NCBI GenBank assembly: GCA_021399435.1
Contig: JAJTUP010000041.1
Span: 372,001 to 436,000 of the forward strand
Origin: Diaporthe sp. PMI_573
Taxonomy: Eukaryota > Ascomycota > Sordariomycetes > Diaporthales > Diaporthaceae
Direction of reading: 5' to 3'
DNA: 64,000 nt
Part shown: piece after piece, positions 10,910 through 22,920 of the stretch
Position numbering within the stretch: position 1 is the first letter of the stretch
Layout of the letters: the number at the start of each line of letters is the position of its first letter
Notes under the pieces: model-generated
The model's input: only the letters and a program-made list of their open reading frames with translations
What the model was told of the DNA's origin: nothing
The model's database searches: none
Position numbers and translations under genes: made by a program

Positions 10910-11848
10910 TCATTTCTCCTTGAGTGTCTTGACTCCCTCCGAGTATGCGCCCAGTACTCGATACAGCCCCAGTAGCTTGACGGTCCTCTCCTGCTGGCCC
11001 GCCTTCCGCGCCTCTTTCAACGATGTGCCCAGGTCAACCAGCAGCGTGTTCCTGCACCTCGTGATCCTCTCCTCCATCTTCCTGACGTACGGCAGGTCCC
11101 GCCCCAGGGCATTAGCCAACCTGACGATAGCATTATACTCCCTCACCATCTCCTCAAGCCTCTCCTCATCACCACCCACGCTGTCATCATCATCATCCCC
11201 CTCCCCCTCCTCACCAGCAGGCCCCCCACCCTCCAACATCCCAAGCAACACCCCACACCGCTCATCAAGCTCAAGCATCCGCCTGCCAGTCTCGACCTCC
11301 CCGCGGACGGCCCTCAGCTCCCCGCCGGACCGCTGCACGTCCTCCCGCCGGCCCCTCACGCGGGCCTGCACGTCCTCGACCTGCCGCCGGAACCCGAGCA
11401 GCGCGACGCGCACGTCCTCGGCGCGCTCGCCGCCGCCCCTCAGGCCGTCGCCGAGCCCCAGGAATGCGGCGTAGTTGGCGTTCACCAGCTCCAGCAGCTC
11501 GGCGCTGATGGCGCTGCTGCGCTCCCGCAGCTCGGCCCGCAGGTCCTCGAGCGTCTGGTGCCGGTGCGCCGCGGCTGCGTCCTCCGAGCCCGATGGGAAC
11601 AGCGAGGAGAGGTATGTGGCTGCGTTGAAGTCTGGGGCGAGGAAGTCGCGGCGCGAGAGGGCTGTTGGGAAGGGGAGGGGCGCGTCTGGGTCGAAGGCGT
11701 CGTCGTCGTCGTCGTTTGGGGTGGGTCTTGTGTTTGGGTCGTGGTCGGCTGAGCTGGAGGAGGAGCTGCTGGGGAGCTGGAACTTGGACCTGGAGCCGCT
11801 TGTTGAGGGGCGGGACGCCGGGTCCATTATGCCTAGGCCGCTCGCCAT
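10910..11848 (-). CDS. Conserved oligomeric Golgi complex subunit 2 (COG2)
   Basis: A single-exon protein of 312 residues. After a low-complexity Ser/Asp N-terminus (to about residue 55), the sequence LPFPTALSRRDFLAPDFNAATYLSSL, then HQTLEDLRAELRERSSAISAELLELVNANYAAFLGLGDGL, is the characteristic COG2 N-terminal helical domain. The rest is heptad-rich coiled coil (VEDVQARVRGRREDVQRS...) and a helical C-terminus. COG2 is a lobe A subunit of the tether that captures intra-Golgi retrograde vesicles. An acidic GEGDDDDDSVGGDEE loop sits near residue 215. Fungal COG2 proteins are short like this one. The gene is convergent with the uL1m gene, 215 bp apart. Confidence 0.88.
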   Translation of the reverse strand: MASGLGIMDPASRPSTSGSRSKFQLPSSSSSSSADHDPNTRPTPNDDDDDAFDPDAPLPFPTALSRRDFLAPDFNAATYLSSLFPSGSEDAAAAHRHQTLEDLRAELRERSSAISAELLELVNANYAAFLGLGDGLRGGGERAEDVRVALLGFRRQVEDVQARVRGRREDVQRSGGELRAVRGEVETGRRMLELDERCGVLLGMLEGGGPAGEEGEGDDDDDSVGGDEERLEEMVREYNAIVRLANALGRDLPYVRKMEERITRCRNTLLVDLGTSLKEARKAGQQERTVKLLGLYRVLGAYSEGVKTLKEK

Positions 11849-12961
11849 GGCTGTGGGAGCAGCTGGGGTGGTTGGTGATTGTGGGTTTGTTGCGGATCTG
11901 GCCTCAGCTGGAACGTCTCCCTGAGGCGAGGAAATGATGGTGGGCTGCTTCAGGACGGGCTGGCTTGCACTCTCGACGGCCAGGGGTGCTGGATTGTCAT
12001 GCCGCTTTAATTGGGCTTGTTTGTGGATTAATCATGAACTCAATTGACAGGAATTAGCAGTGTTTGCAGTTCATCAGAGGTGTAGCAAGATATCCTAGGG
12101 CGGCTTGATGTTGAATCGCAAAGGTGAAGTTCCAGGATTGCCTAGGTAAAGGTAGGTAGGTACCTAGGTACCTCAGGTACAGCCCCCACACCATTGCGCG
12201 CTGGAGCCAGAGGGCATGGGCTACAGTATAGCTTTTACTGCCTCCCTTCCACAACCAACAAATTCACTACAAAAACCGAATCGTACTTATATGTGACCCA
12301 GTTAACAGCTTACTGGATATATGAGGTGAATATATTAGTGAAGCCTTTTCAACAGGGCAAATTTAGATAAATGGGCACTATAAACAATAGAAAGGAAGGT
12401 ATTATAGCCTCATAGGTAGGCGGAGGTTGGTATGAATGGATAGTAAGCTGCAATGAAAAGGAAGTAATTCTTAATTATGCTATGTTCGTCTGTATCACTC
12501 TAATCAAAACCAGATTCTGGATGCCTAAATTTGATCTAAACCTGCTGAAAGCGTTCATCTCGTGCTACGCCAGGCTGCTCCGAGCTCATGCCTTCGTATA
12601 ACCCAGATGTGTTTGTGGCCGCCTTATGCAATTTATTTAAGTGGTTTCGTGTTTAATCCGTGTACGTACGCTTCTTAAGCAGTATGTAGGCGGTTCAGTC
12701 ACACAGTGGTAAACGCTTAAAACGCAAATTATTCAAGGTGCCATGAAACTGACGATGTGTTATGCGGGCGTGTTTTTACCAAGCTGCGGTCTAGCGAGGC
12801 TGAACGGCCCCATGGGCCGGGCTGTGATGCCCACTACCGCATGCGTGTGTGAAGTTGGATTAATCACGTTTGGCTGTCCGAAACGGTGGGAGTGTTGAAA
12901 TGGTGGTGGCCGCCCATGTTGACAGGATCAGAGTGGGTCGGCAGCTATCCATGCATTCAGC
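11849..12961. other. Spacer with dispersed repeat; boundary of the accessory island
   Basis: No gene is seen. It contains a TACCTAGG-rich stretch around 12140-12175 and one copy of a dispersed repeat (12638-12723). Base composition turns AT-richer from about 12250, which fits the change from the conserved block on the left to the HET/NLR island on the right. Confidence 0.5.
12638..12723 (+). repeat. Dispersed repeat, copy 1 of 3
   Basis: Shares with 23117-23213 and 44865-44958 the ordered blocks AGTGGTTTCGT, TTAATCCGT, CTTCTTAAGCAGTATGT, GGCGGT and TAAACGCTTAA. This copy loses similarity soon after the last block, so it appears truncated compared with the other two. Confidence 0.85.
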
Positions 12962-14836
12962 TTGGATCCATGTCAAATCCTCCGCGTGCCAGTCGACAAG
13001 GGCAAAAATATTTGCAAAGGATTCACCCCAGGCACAAACGTAGACCTCGAGCACTGCCAGTGTGCCACGGCCGATATCAACATGGTCCTCGCCGGCGAGA
13101 TACGCATCCTAGACATACTTCCATCTGGCGCCGATGGCAAGAATGAGCCCATCCGATGCGAAATCCGCGTTGCAGCACTCGCGGACAAGCCGACCTACGA
13201 GACTATGTCGTATCGCTGGGGTGATCCCAATGACACGGTGTGCATCACCGTGGGCGACAGGCCGATCTCTGTGACGGCCAATCTGCATGCTGCCATGTGT
13301 CACCTGCGGCTTGAAAATGAAGTCCGGTCTGTGTGGATCGACCAGCTCTGTATCGACCAGGAGGACATGGAGGAGAAATCCGCGCAGGTACGCCTGATGG
13401 GCGAGATCTACTCGAACTGCAGCCAGTGCCTCATATGGCTTGACGAGATCGACCCGGGGGTTTCCCTCGCGGACGCAGAGGCGGCCATCGACATCCTCCA
13501 CTGGATGGTCGACCCCGAACTCCCCGTTCCTTCTTGCGTCCGTCTCCCATCCACGGTCAAGGGCCCGATACAGGCCCTAGACTCCATCGGCGTGGACAAG
13601 CACCAGTGGTGGAAGCGCATATGGACCGTCCAGGAGGTCATCCTGCCGCCCCGCAAGGTGCTGCTCTGGGGCCCGCTCCAGATCCCCTGGGACACACTCT
13701 CTTCATGTGCCCACGTCTGGACCGTCACCGGCGCGCCCGAGGAGCTCCTGCAGCTCCACTGGCGCGAGCCCGCGGCGAACATCGAGAGGGTGCTGGGCTG
13801 GCTCTTCTGCAACGTCATCTGGATCAACATCGCGCACGGGGAGCGCGACGAGCCCGTCCTCACGGCTATGAAGTGGCGCGGGAGGAAGGCCACCGACCAG
13901 AGGGACAAGGTCTTCGGCCTGCTCGGCCTGCTGCCCGGGAGCATGGAGCTGCCGCACACGGACCGGTGCGACTACGAGACCACCACCGCGCAGGTATACA
14001 ACGCTTTCACCCTTGATATGATCCTGCACGACAGGGGGCTGCTTCCCTTGTCCAATGAACCGCGCGCGCCCGCGGGGATGGGGACGGAGGGCATATCGCG
14101 GTGGGCTACCGATGTGGACTGCGAGATGCCGCACCAGGTTGACACTTTCTATCGGTACTGGGGCTACGGCAGCTATGATGCCTGCGCCGGCCGGGAGCTC
14201 GACGCCCAGGCTCTTTTGGATGCCGCGCGTGTTGGGGGGCCGGCGGATCACATGGGCAAATTAGGGCTGAGTGGTGTTATGGTTGACACTATTCAGCTGA
14301 CGAGCTCGAAGACCCTGCTGGGCAGCTGCCCGGAGCAAGAAGTCTCTGAGGTTTTGAAAATATGGTTGGAAATGGCTCAGGTACATAATGACAAGCTCGC
14401 AAGCGGAATACCGCGAGAGAGAATCAAGGAGGACTTCGGCAAGCTCGTAGTAAGCGACCGGGTCCGCAACGGCGAACTATGGGTTGTGAGAAGCCCAACA
14501 CAAGAAGACCTAGAAACAATTTCCGAGTTCATCGAGACAGGACAAGGAGACCTTGGTGGTTTAGCATTGTCGGACAGGTACGTTACTAATCAGAGATTCT
14601 TCATCACGAAGAACGGCATGATCGGCCTTGGGCACCTGGAAACTGCCGTTGGGGATGAGGTTTGGGTCTTTGATGGGGGGAAGATGCCATTCACAATCAG
14701 GCAAAAGGGGGAAGGAGACAAGGACGAATTCGACTTTGTGGGATGTTGCTACTCACACGGGATTATGGATGGAGAGGTGTATGAGGATGCGAGGACGCTT
14801 GCATTAACTCCTAAACGCACGATCCACGTGAATTAG
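12962..14836 (+). CDS. HET-domain (heterokaryon incompatibility) protein
   Basis: A 624-residue single-exon protein. The HET domain (about residues 75-240) is complete: YETMSYRWGD, then VWIDQLCIDQEDMEEKSAQV, then LMGEIYSNCSQCLIWLDE, then WWKRIWTVQEVILP. HET domains trigger cell death when an NLR or allelic partner signals non-self after hyphal fusion, and many are TIR-like in fold. The C-terminal 350 residues contain ATDQRDKVFGLLGL (family-typical) and a tail region with no recognised domain, ending in FDFVGCCYSHGIMDGEVYEDA, which is common in this family. No signal peptide or membrane segment, so likely cytosolic. It faces the NLR gene at 15694-20120 tail to tail. Confidence 0.9.
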   Translation: MDPCQILRVPVDKGKNICKGFTPGTNVDLEHCQCATADINMVLAGEIRILDILPSGADGKNEPIRCEIRVAALADKPTYETMSYRWGDPNDTVCITVGDRPISVTANLHAAMCHLRLENEVRSVWIDQLCIDQEDMEEKSAQVRLMGEIYSNCSQCLIWLDEIDPGVSLADAEAAIDILHWMVDPELPVPSCVRLPSTVKGPIQALDSIGVDKHQWWKRIWTVQEVILPPRKVLLWGPLQIPWDTLSSCAHVWTVTGAPEELLQLHWREPAANIERVLGWLFCNVIWINIAHGERDEPVLTAMKWRGRKATDQRDKVFGLLGLLPGSMELPHTDRCDYETTTAQVYNAFTLDMILHDRGLLPLSNEPRAPAGMGTEGISRWATDVDCEMPHQVDTFYRYWGYGSYDACAGRELDAQALLDAARVGGPADHMGKLGLSGVMVDTIQLTSSKTLLGSCPEQEVSEVLKIWLEMAQVHNDKLASGIPRERIKEDFGKLVVSDRVRNGELWVVRSPTQEDLETISEFIETGQGDLGGLALSDRYVTNQRFFITKNGMIGLGHLETAVGDEVWVFDGGKMPFTIRQKGEGDKDEFDFVGCCYSHGIMDGEVYEDARTLALTPKRTIHVN

Positions 14837-15693
14837 AAGACAAAATCTACTACTATCGTGCTAATGAAAGTACTGAACTTGGTTGAACAGCGATTTGAGC
14901 TTCGAATTTGAGTTTCTAGGCGATGCTTGATAACATTGCTGCCTATTTACGTCTGCCATTGCCCGGTCTTTATTTGGGTACTCTCTGTCATCACCAAGCA
15001 TTTACTTCACCAGACACGAGTAGACGGCAGTAAAGGCATTCTCTTCGCTTACCGTAGGATAAGATATGAATGTCAGGCATGACCGAGTCCGGATAAACTC
15101 AGTGAGAAGCACAGAGGTCAGATCTATACATACATTATTACAGTAACACAGCCACATTCAAAAACAAATCTGAAAACATCATTTTAGAGCCCCTGTGACC
15201 TGGTAACTGCATGTCTAGTACTTCTATAGGAGATTGTTCCATATGAGGTTCGGTAGCGAGCACGATAAGATACCGTGGCCGCGTAGCGGACACCCGAGCA
15301 AAGCTCGTCACAGGTTAAGGTAATATTCTTCCTTCTCTCGATCGAGATATTTCACCAGGTACATGACTTAGAAGGTTGTCTAAACAACAACTCCACACCT
15401 TACCAGTTGAACTCATCAGCACCAGTGGCTTAGAATTCTCCATATAGTAGCTGTAACAGACAGTCTTGCCTTTTCTGGCTCACTGGGTCTACGGTTTAGA
15501 GACTGGTGGTCCAAGTGGGCAAGTGGCGGCCATGGATTGATTCTTCTCATCCGGCCGCTGAGGTGGGCTGGTGTCGTGGTAGAACTTGAATAAGCTCACC
15601 TAAGGAATCACATGCACAGCCACAATTCCAATAGAAGCCCGAACATATTTTCGTTAGTTATGAGATTGGGTACTCCGGCAAGACCAGCATAGG
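14837..15693. other. Spacer between the HET gene and the NLR gene
   Basis: No gene is seen. It lies between two convergent 3' ends and carries a decayed repeat related to the one downstream of the AAA gene (see 15130-15320). Confidence 0.5.
15130..15320. repeat. Decayed repeat shared with 23080-23780
   Basis: Ordered matches: ACATTATTACAGTAAC..GCAGCCACATTC near the start, GAGCCCCTGTGAC in the middle, and CCGCGTAGCGGACA..CGAGCAAAGCTC near the end. The 23-kb copy has the same blocks but is expanded by inserted sequence. Confidence 0.6.
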
Positions 15694-18600
15694 TCATCCC
15701 ATAGCCGCACAGCTCAGGTACCCCTTCCTCCTCCAGTCCAGGCCACTACGGATTGGCACGCTAAAGAGCTTGTCGCTGTCCACAAACTGGCCCCTGAGCA
15801 TCTTCCAGACAGGCACGTCCCTCTTCAGGTCCGACGCCGTGCCGTCCACGTCAGGGTCCCAGGCCCTCCATCCATCACCCTGTTCGACCTTCCACCGGAG
15901 CACAACCGGGGGGCTCGCTTGGCCGAGGTCCGGACCGCCAGCCTCGTCACGCTCCTCATCATTGTCGCGAGGGATGGTGCTCGTTTTGGCGTTCCCGATG
16001 GTTTCCATTTCACCGCTGTTCTTTTCGGCACCAGGGTGGAGTAGTTTGTCCAGCACGAGGTAGAGGCGGCCGCCGGCCTCGGTGCCGGCCTGCCCGTCGT
16101 TGCGATACATGAGGTGCGCGCGGCGGCTCGGGGTTGACGTCGGGAAGTATATCGCGTGCTGCAGGGTTACGATGGTACTGCCGCCTGGGTAGCTTCCATC
16201 CTCCGGGACTGAGGCAGGTAAAACGGGAAGCATGATCTTGACGATCTTGGGGTCACATGTGAGTGGTGGCAATGCTACGATGACTTCTGTATCACTCCAG
16301 TGCGTCAGGGCTAGCGGCAAGGGAACGTCAGCGAGGGTCTCGCCGAAGGTGTATGTGCACCTCTGAGGAGGGCACTCTCTTAAGAGAGTGTCATCGCTGT
16401 TTCCTTCGTGGTTGAAGTTAAACGTCGACAGGGTTATGCGTGCTTCGGTGCTGGCTGTTTCCTTGTGTGGGACGAAGGCGATGGACAGGAAGTGGATGTA
16501 GTTGCCGCAGGGGGAGAAGCGGAGTTCTTGATATATCTATGTCAGCAACTGTATTTATGGACAGGATTCTGTGGATATCATACCTCTCAGACTTGCTAGG
16601 GGAGTATCTTGAAGATCCGCAAGATCCGGGAGGTGCTTCGTCTTCTGGGCTCTTGTGACAGTATCGATGACCTCTAGTTGACGCGCGGTATGCGAGACAG
16701 CTAAAAGGGGCAGTATAGGGTGTGCTGCACAGCCTATCCGTGCCCAGATCTGGTGTGTACCAGACCACGGATGCCATGATGGATCCTCATCGCAAGGCGT
16801 TAATATTAGGCAGTCTGTGATCTGACCCTCATCTTCCTCAGACTCACTGTCCGCATGCGAAGTTTCGTCCGCCGTTTCTGTTGCTCCACCTTGCGAAGTC
16901 GTTGACTCATTGTCAGAATCATCGTCTGAATCATCGTCCGACGCAGACTCGGGACTGGCTGGGGCCGGAATGTCCTCTTCTTCTTCTTCTTCCTCCGACT
17001 CACTTGTTGAGGAATCACTGTGGTCGTGTTCCTCAAAAAGAAGCCTCGCATTCGTATCAGGCACATGCTTGCTTGACTTCCACGACACATGCACGACCTG
17101 CATGGACCAGCTCCTGACCGCATCGGGCTCGAAGTTCATTGTAGACTGGATTTCCCATGAACCTTTCCTTCGACCAACACTCGCCCTCGAGAATGCAAGC
17201 GGGACCTTTCGCGCCTTGCTTTTGTCATGCGAGGTCCATCTCAGACTCAAGTCGTGGGGATCTAGTCTCCAAGCCTCAATGGTGTCTGGATTTCCCGCGC
17301 GTTTTGCTATATTCATTGCCCAGACACCGAAATCTCCCTCTGGGAGCAAAATTTTGTGATCGCTCTGCACGGCGCTCTTCTTCTTGGCAAAGAGCGGGAT
17401 CTGAAGTCGCTGAAACGGTCCCTCTGCCTGATGAGACAGTACGTCTACCCATAGTGTTTTCCCGCGGAATCCAACGCGTAGAATCTGGATGTCATTGGAG
17501 TTGAAATCCTTCAATGGGCTGAATTGGTTGTATTGGTCTTCCAGATGAGCAACAGTTATGTTCTTGTATTCCCCAAGTGGCTCGAGATGACATGTAGGCT
17601 CAAATTTCCTCAGTGGAAGACAGTATCGTAGTCCGTCTGGATGTTGAATGAGAACCTCGCGCCACTCGCCGATGAAGTGGCACATGGACCGGTCCAGTGT
17701 CCATCCCTGCGAGGAGAGCGTGTCCAGCCACTGCGGCAAAGGCACTCCGAACGAGTCGTTGACACGGAGTCTTGAGCCCTTGACGCACATGTGGTATGAG
17801 GCTCGATGTCTTTTGTCAACGTACCGGCCGAACAAATAGGGACCGACGTGTGCTTGTACCTCCAGACAGGTCCGAAGAGTAGGGCCTTGAAGAAATCTCA
17901 AAGCGGCCTGGGTGACCTCTTTTGCTGGGTGATGTCCAACCCAGTCACAATGCTGTGCCCAAAACATAGCTGCGTAGGGGAGAAAAGTATGCTCCTTCGC
18001 GATTGGCTTCGAGAGGATGGTTCCGACCTCGAGAGTCGGGCTTTCATATCGCTTATACTGGAGGTAGGTCAAACAGTCGATGGCCATTGCCTCGTTGGCT
18101 CGTTGATAAGTCACAAAGTACTTTCGAAGGTTTGACTTGGGGTCCATGTCGAGGCTATTCGGGTCCTGCAAGAAAAAGTCTTCGACTGTTTTGTGGCAGA
18201 GCTTCAGCAGAGGGTTGTCATCGGCGTCGCCCTCTCTCGGCTTTTCGAACGTAACGAGTGGGCTGCACAAATTCTCGATGTCTTTTGTGAAAGGGACGCG
18301 TCTAGAGTCGTGATCCTTGGCACTCGGAGCAACAGCGAGGACATTGCGTATCTCGTCAAGCGAAATTGACTGAGCTGCCGCTATTAAAATCAAGACCGTA
18401 CACCTTGCGTCAAATTTTAGCCTCCTGCACAAGAAGGGCCTTTCACAGAGTTTATCATCATGTCTGCTTACCTGGCTAGCTCCTGTTGCTGCTCCGTTTT
18501 CTCGGAAAGCTTTTCCAGCGCCCGCATGTAGTAACTGTTCAAGTTCTTCGGATACCTCTTCAGGGCTTCCTCAACCTCTTCATTGGTAGTGAGTCCCTCC

Positions 18601-20120
18601 CCCCGAAGGGTATCGCAAATCAACTTGGAGTAGAGGAAGTTGTCTTCATCTTCCGTCCAATCGTCGATGCAATGTTGGCAGGTTATGTACTTGCTGAAGT
18701 AAGAGCGAATGTCGTGGGATACGGATGCCGTCGGAGCCTCAATTTCGATCGCTTGGCCATCTTCCATGACCGATCTGATCTTGGGGTAGTTTCGGCTTGT
18801 AAAAAGCCACTTCACGAGCCCATAGGTTTGCATCCTCATCAGATGCTGGAGGGTCAATAGGGTTAAATCGTCATCTAGGCATTCATCGACACCATCGACC
18901 ACAACATATATCTCTGCACATTGTGTGAGCAACTCGTGGACAATATGCGACGCAGTGTGAATATTGTCAAGACCACTGGCACAGTTGTTGAGTTCGTCCT
19001 TGTACCGTTGAACCACCTTGTCGGGCAGGTCCGGTACGAATTTCAGCAGCTGCAGGGCCAAAGATCGCAATCCACTTATGCCGAGCTTCCGTTGAGGGCT
19101 GTTGAAGGAGTAGAAAAAGCATGCCACTTTCTTGTCTCGTTTCTGTAGATGTTCGACGATTGTTGCTGCGTATACGGTTTTGCCGGACCCAGGTTTGGCA
19201 TTGTACCACAAGGCGGCATTGTCCATGGCATCGCGCCATTTCAGGAATCGTTTGTCCTCAAACAACCAATTGCAAGTTCCCTCATGCCGGAGTGCAAGTT
19301 GGTCGTCAAGTATCGGCCTGATATCGATATATGACCCGCTCTTAATCCAATCAATGATGCCTTGTCTCAATGTCACTTCCTGTTGGTGGGTCGCTTGTAC
19401 AGCTGTCGTGGCTTGAGCAAGTGCCATAACATTTGAGCTGTCACGGCTCAGACCATCAAGTGCCGTCTTGATCTCCTTCTCTATAGATCTCGTGGCCCCC
19501 CTGATAACTGTCCTCAAGCTGTGTCGGGACAGTATGCGAGAGGCCTTGTACCAGAATGATACGATGCTCTTGTAAGAACTGGCGAGAAGGTCCTGCACGT
19601 CATCTGAGTCCGGAAACGCGTTTGTGAACTTGTCGTAACATTTGAGGATGATTCCGATCTGTTCCATGGCGTCGACGATGCTCTCGAGGCACGTCTGCAT
19701 TTGTAATGCAAGCTTGAGAACGACGCGAGCACCGGAAAATGCAACGGCGACCCCGAACGGGGCCGCGTTCAACAAATTTTCGCACAGTTCCATGACCCTG
19801 GCGAGGCTATCGATGAAGGGCTCAAGACGGGCGAGGATCCTTAGGCCACGACCAGAACTTTTCTGTGTCTGAAGGCTTTCCATAAAGTCTCTGAGGCTCG
19901 CCGCTGAGGCCTGAGCCTCCGTCTTGCAACCTGGGGTCTTGGCCAGTTGTTGGCGGGTGATCTTGAGCTCTCGCAAGAATGGATTTTTGAGGTCGTCCTC
20001 GGCGTTGAGCTCTATCAGAAATTCATCGATGGCTCGTGAGAAAGGAGTTTCAAGGGGCGCCCCATCTTCGAGAGGGCTCGTACACGGTGCTTGGACTCGG
20101 TCTGTCACGAAAGGAGGCAT
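15694..20120 (-). CDS. NLR/STAND protein with NACHT domain
   Basis: Three exons: 20120-18472, 18424-16584 and 16526-15694. The introns are 47 and 57 nt and the joins keep frame, giving 1440 residues. An in-frame ATG at 20249 would add 43 residues; 20120 (MPPFVTDRV) is preferred. The N-terminal helical region (to about 290) includes RGLRILARLEPFIDSLARV...AFSGARVVLKLALQM, resembling the unnamed helical domains found before fungal NACHT modules. NACHT: Walker A AKPGSGKT near residue 310, Walker B VVVDGVDECLDD near 405, then WLFTSRNYPKI. The winged-helix-like part (LILIAAAQSISLDEI, KLCHKTVEDFFLQ) follows. A very acidic spacer lies near 1010-1060, then blade-like repeats (AVSHTARQLEVID, LRELRFSPCGNYIHFLS) that suggest a beta-propeller sensor. 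Probably an intracellular non-self or damage receptor. Confidence 0.87.
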
Positions 20121-20660
20121 TTTGCCGGTCGAGGCCTGATGCCATAAAACTCCGTTGCTTGGCCAGTATGAAGACGGACGAGAAAGCGCAACCGGAGGAC
20201 CCCAATAATAATTGAACCTCCACACAAGACAGTGTTCACATGCCCGCACTGGTGGTTTTTGAGAGAGGACAGGGGCTTCTAGCTGGCCTAGCTTGCGCGG
20301 CAGCCTGCATATGGTCGTAACGTGGTGATTACAGCCACCAAATCATCCCTAGATAGCGCCTGCAACTAATAAGACTTTCAGGCTGACGTGAGATTACACC
20401 GCATCAATAGTTGAAGGATGGACCAATGAAAACCATGTCGTCTCGATAAGCCCTGTTCATCATTCCAATTGTTGTTGCCGCGTGGCGTGACTAGTAACCG
20501 GATGTAGATGAGGCTCTAGTGTCCCAGCTTTCTTTCATTTTTCTTGTCAACATTTTAGAGCTTCATTGTTGTAGCCTTATAGAATTGCGTTCCATATCTT
20601 CAACACAACAGACCACTTGAAGTGCGATATTCGTGGACACTCAGATACGAAACCTTCAAG
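20121..20660. promoter_or_regulatory. Divergent promoter between the NLR gene and the AAA gene
   Basis: A 540-bp spacer from which the NLR (minus) and an AAA+ ATPase (plus) diverge. No independent gene. The head-to-head arrangement of two signalling ATPases makes shared regulation possible. Confidence 0.45.
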
Positions 20661-22920
20661 ATGTCGAGCAGCATGAGCTCAGCGAGCACAGGTGGCATGA
20701 AGTGCGAATTCAAAACGTACCACACGAGTCCAAAGAAGGGCGGAGGACTTGTTACGGAGGCGAAATTGGAGCCTTTTGGAAAGCCCCAAGATGATACCGA
20801 TGGTCATTACGCGTTGGTTATTCGACGAAAGTTCACCGACAGACAAGAACTGGAATCGACAACGCTCAGAATCAACTCGCCTCATCTCCTCGGAGTCTTC
20901 AGAGATGTGGTCGGATCATCGTACACTACCGTTGCCTCAGACTTCAAGTCCCCATTCGAGCTCACTGGACCGTTTCAGATACTGATGCATTATGTAAGTG
21001 GTGAGAAGCAGTGTCGTCTCAGGTATAAACGCTTACTTGTGGCAGTGGGATGAGCTAGAGAATGTCTGCAAGACGACAGAAGACAAACATGTTCGTCAGC
21101 ACTGTGAGTAATTGAAAAATTCGTATTTCATTTTATGCACCTCTGCAGCGGTGTAAGTTCCTATGTACATACGACCCTAGGGTATGGTACCTAGGGTATG
21201 GTACCTAGGTATATGACTTGGAGGTCCAGTCTGTGTTCACCGATTTTGAAGATTTCACTGACAAATCATCAGTGAGGCTACTATTTGACTTCATGAATAA
21301 CGAGCTGGGCCCTGACCGGGAAAATATCATGAACATGATAGCCAAAGGGCAGACTTCCTACCTCCAGGCATGGGTTCTTTTCAGACCGGGAGACCTTGTA
21401 TACAGTTCTCTCATGGGCCACCCGTGGCTCCTGCGGTGCCAGAAGACCGCATACGAGGAGAGCACAACTGCAGGTCCATACATCATTGTCACTTGTTCGT
21501 ATACTGACCACGACGGGACGTTGGAGGGATCCGCGGATCACAAGTTCTTCATCTACCAAAAACGTTGGTTTGGGTCCGAAAACCCTGCGTTCATCGCAGA
21601 CCTTCCGGTCTACCCTCGTCGCTTCGCACGGGGTGATGAAAATTTGGAACGTCGCCTAGAAGAGAGAGGCCGCAGATTTCTTGCTAGAAAGGCTATCTGT
21701 ACTCAGGCGTACGACGGAATTGCGCAGTATTTGAAAGAGCCTCCGGATGATTATTTCCACCCTGAAATGGCAGACTTTGAGGGTGTATGGCTCCCATTCA
21801 CTGTTAGTATACCCAACCGCCCCAGTTCCGTTGGCGTTTATCACCCCGTGATTCCCGTGGGCTAATTTCGAGCCAGGAAACTGGGAGAATTGTTCTTGAC
21901 CGAAAGATGTTCCACGATGATCAGTACGGGAATCAGGTCCCTATCAAGGTCACGGAGCCAGATCCGCTCCTCTGCCCTCCGTACGCTTACGGATATTCTC
22001 TAAGCCGCAAGGACTGGTGCCGCTTCTTCATTGACCTGATGGATGACGTGAAGTGGAAACAGGGCATGTGGGACTCGTTGATACTGGCTTCTGAGCAGAA
22101 GCTCGTGCTCCAGGCGCTTGTGACCTCGCACGAGTTCCCCGAAAATGCGAGGGACGAGCCGGAGCAGAAAGGCAAAGGCCTCGTCGTGCTCTTGCACGGG
22201 ACACCGGGGTCAGGGAAGACACTCACAGCCGAGACAGCCGCCGAGGGGGCGCAAAAGGCGCTGATCTCTGCTTCGCTGGGGGAGCTGAACCGCTCTGACA
22301 GACCCTGGTCGTTCGAGATACGGCTCAAACAGATCCTGACGTACGCGACCATGTGGAAGGCTGTCGTTCTGTTGGATGAAGCCGACGTGTTCCTCGAAGC
22401 CCGCCAAGAATCACTCGGTGATGGTTCGCGCAACGCCCTGGTCGCCGTGTTCTTGAAGGAGCTCGAGTACTTCTCCGGTATCGTTTTCCTTACCACCAAT
22501 CGTGTCGAGACCTTCGATCAGGCCATGAAGTCTCGGATCCATCTCGCCCTGGAATACTCGCCACCAGACATCGAGATTCGCAGGCAGGTCTGGATGAACC
22601 TCCTCAATGACGTCCCCAGAGAGTTCATGGGTATAGAAGATGTGGACGATGCTGTGGAGAACATTCTCATGGAGAAGCTTAATGGAAGGGAAATTTCAAA
22701 TACGCTGAACACCGCACGCACGTTGGCTAGATTCAAGAAGGAAAGGCTTGGCTTGGAACACATTGAGAGTGTACTGCAAGTGAGACGCGAGTTCGATAAG
22801 AGTGTACAGAGAAAGGCAAGAAAGATGACCTTGAGGTCAACAGGGCTGGGTACTAGTGTTGGAGGGCTGATCAGACAAAGCTCGATTGGTATGGCTGATC
22901 TTGAAGAGTACAAATCCTGA
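20661..22920 (+). CDS. AAA+ ATPase with N-terminal DUF7025-like region
   Basis: Four exons: 20661-20993, 21046-21103, 21273-21802 and 21877-22920 (654 residues). The second intron is 169 nt; its acceptor at 21272 gives HVRQH-LRLLFDFMNNEL, which fits the family better than the nearer AG sites, all of which create stops or lose frame. The N-terminal half (YLQAWVLFRPGDLVYSS...) is the beta-rich region typical of this fungal AAA group, which I believe is DUF7025. The AAA core has Walker A GTPGSGKT near residue 414, Walker B VVLLDEADVF near 470, LTTNRVETFDQAMKSRIHLAL (sensor 1 and arginine finger) and a lid with GREISNTLNTARTLA. It is related to BCS1/CDC48-type remodelers in the core only. The role is unknown; the family is expanded in filamentous fungi. 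An upstream in-frame ATG exists at 20622. Confidence 0.87.
21181..21208. repeat. 14-bp tandem repeat inside an intron
   Basis: Two exact head-to-tail copies of GGTATGGTACCTAG lie within intron 2 of the AAA gene, preceded by CCCTAG. They lengthen the intron and supply several false AG acceptors. Confidence 0.8.

Noticed and set aside
21104..21230. Alternative acceptors at 21148, 21180, 21194, 21208 and 21229 for intron 2 of the AAA gene
   Set aside because: Each gives a stop or loses the frame. The acceptor at 21272 keeps frame and restores the family-like HLRLLFDFM.
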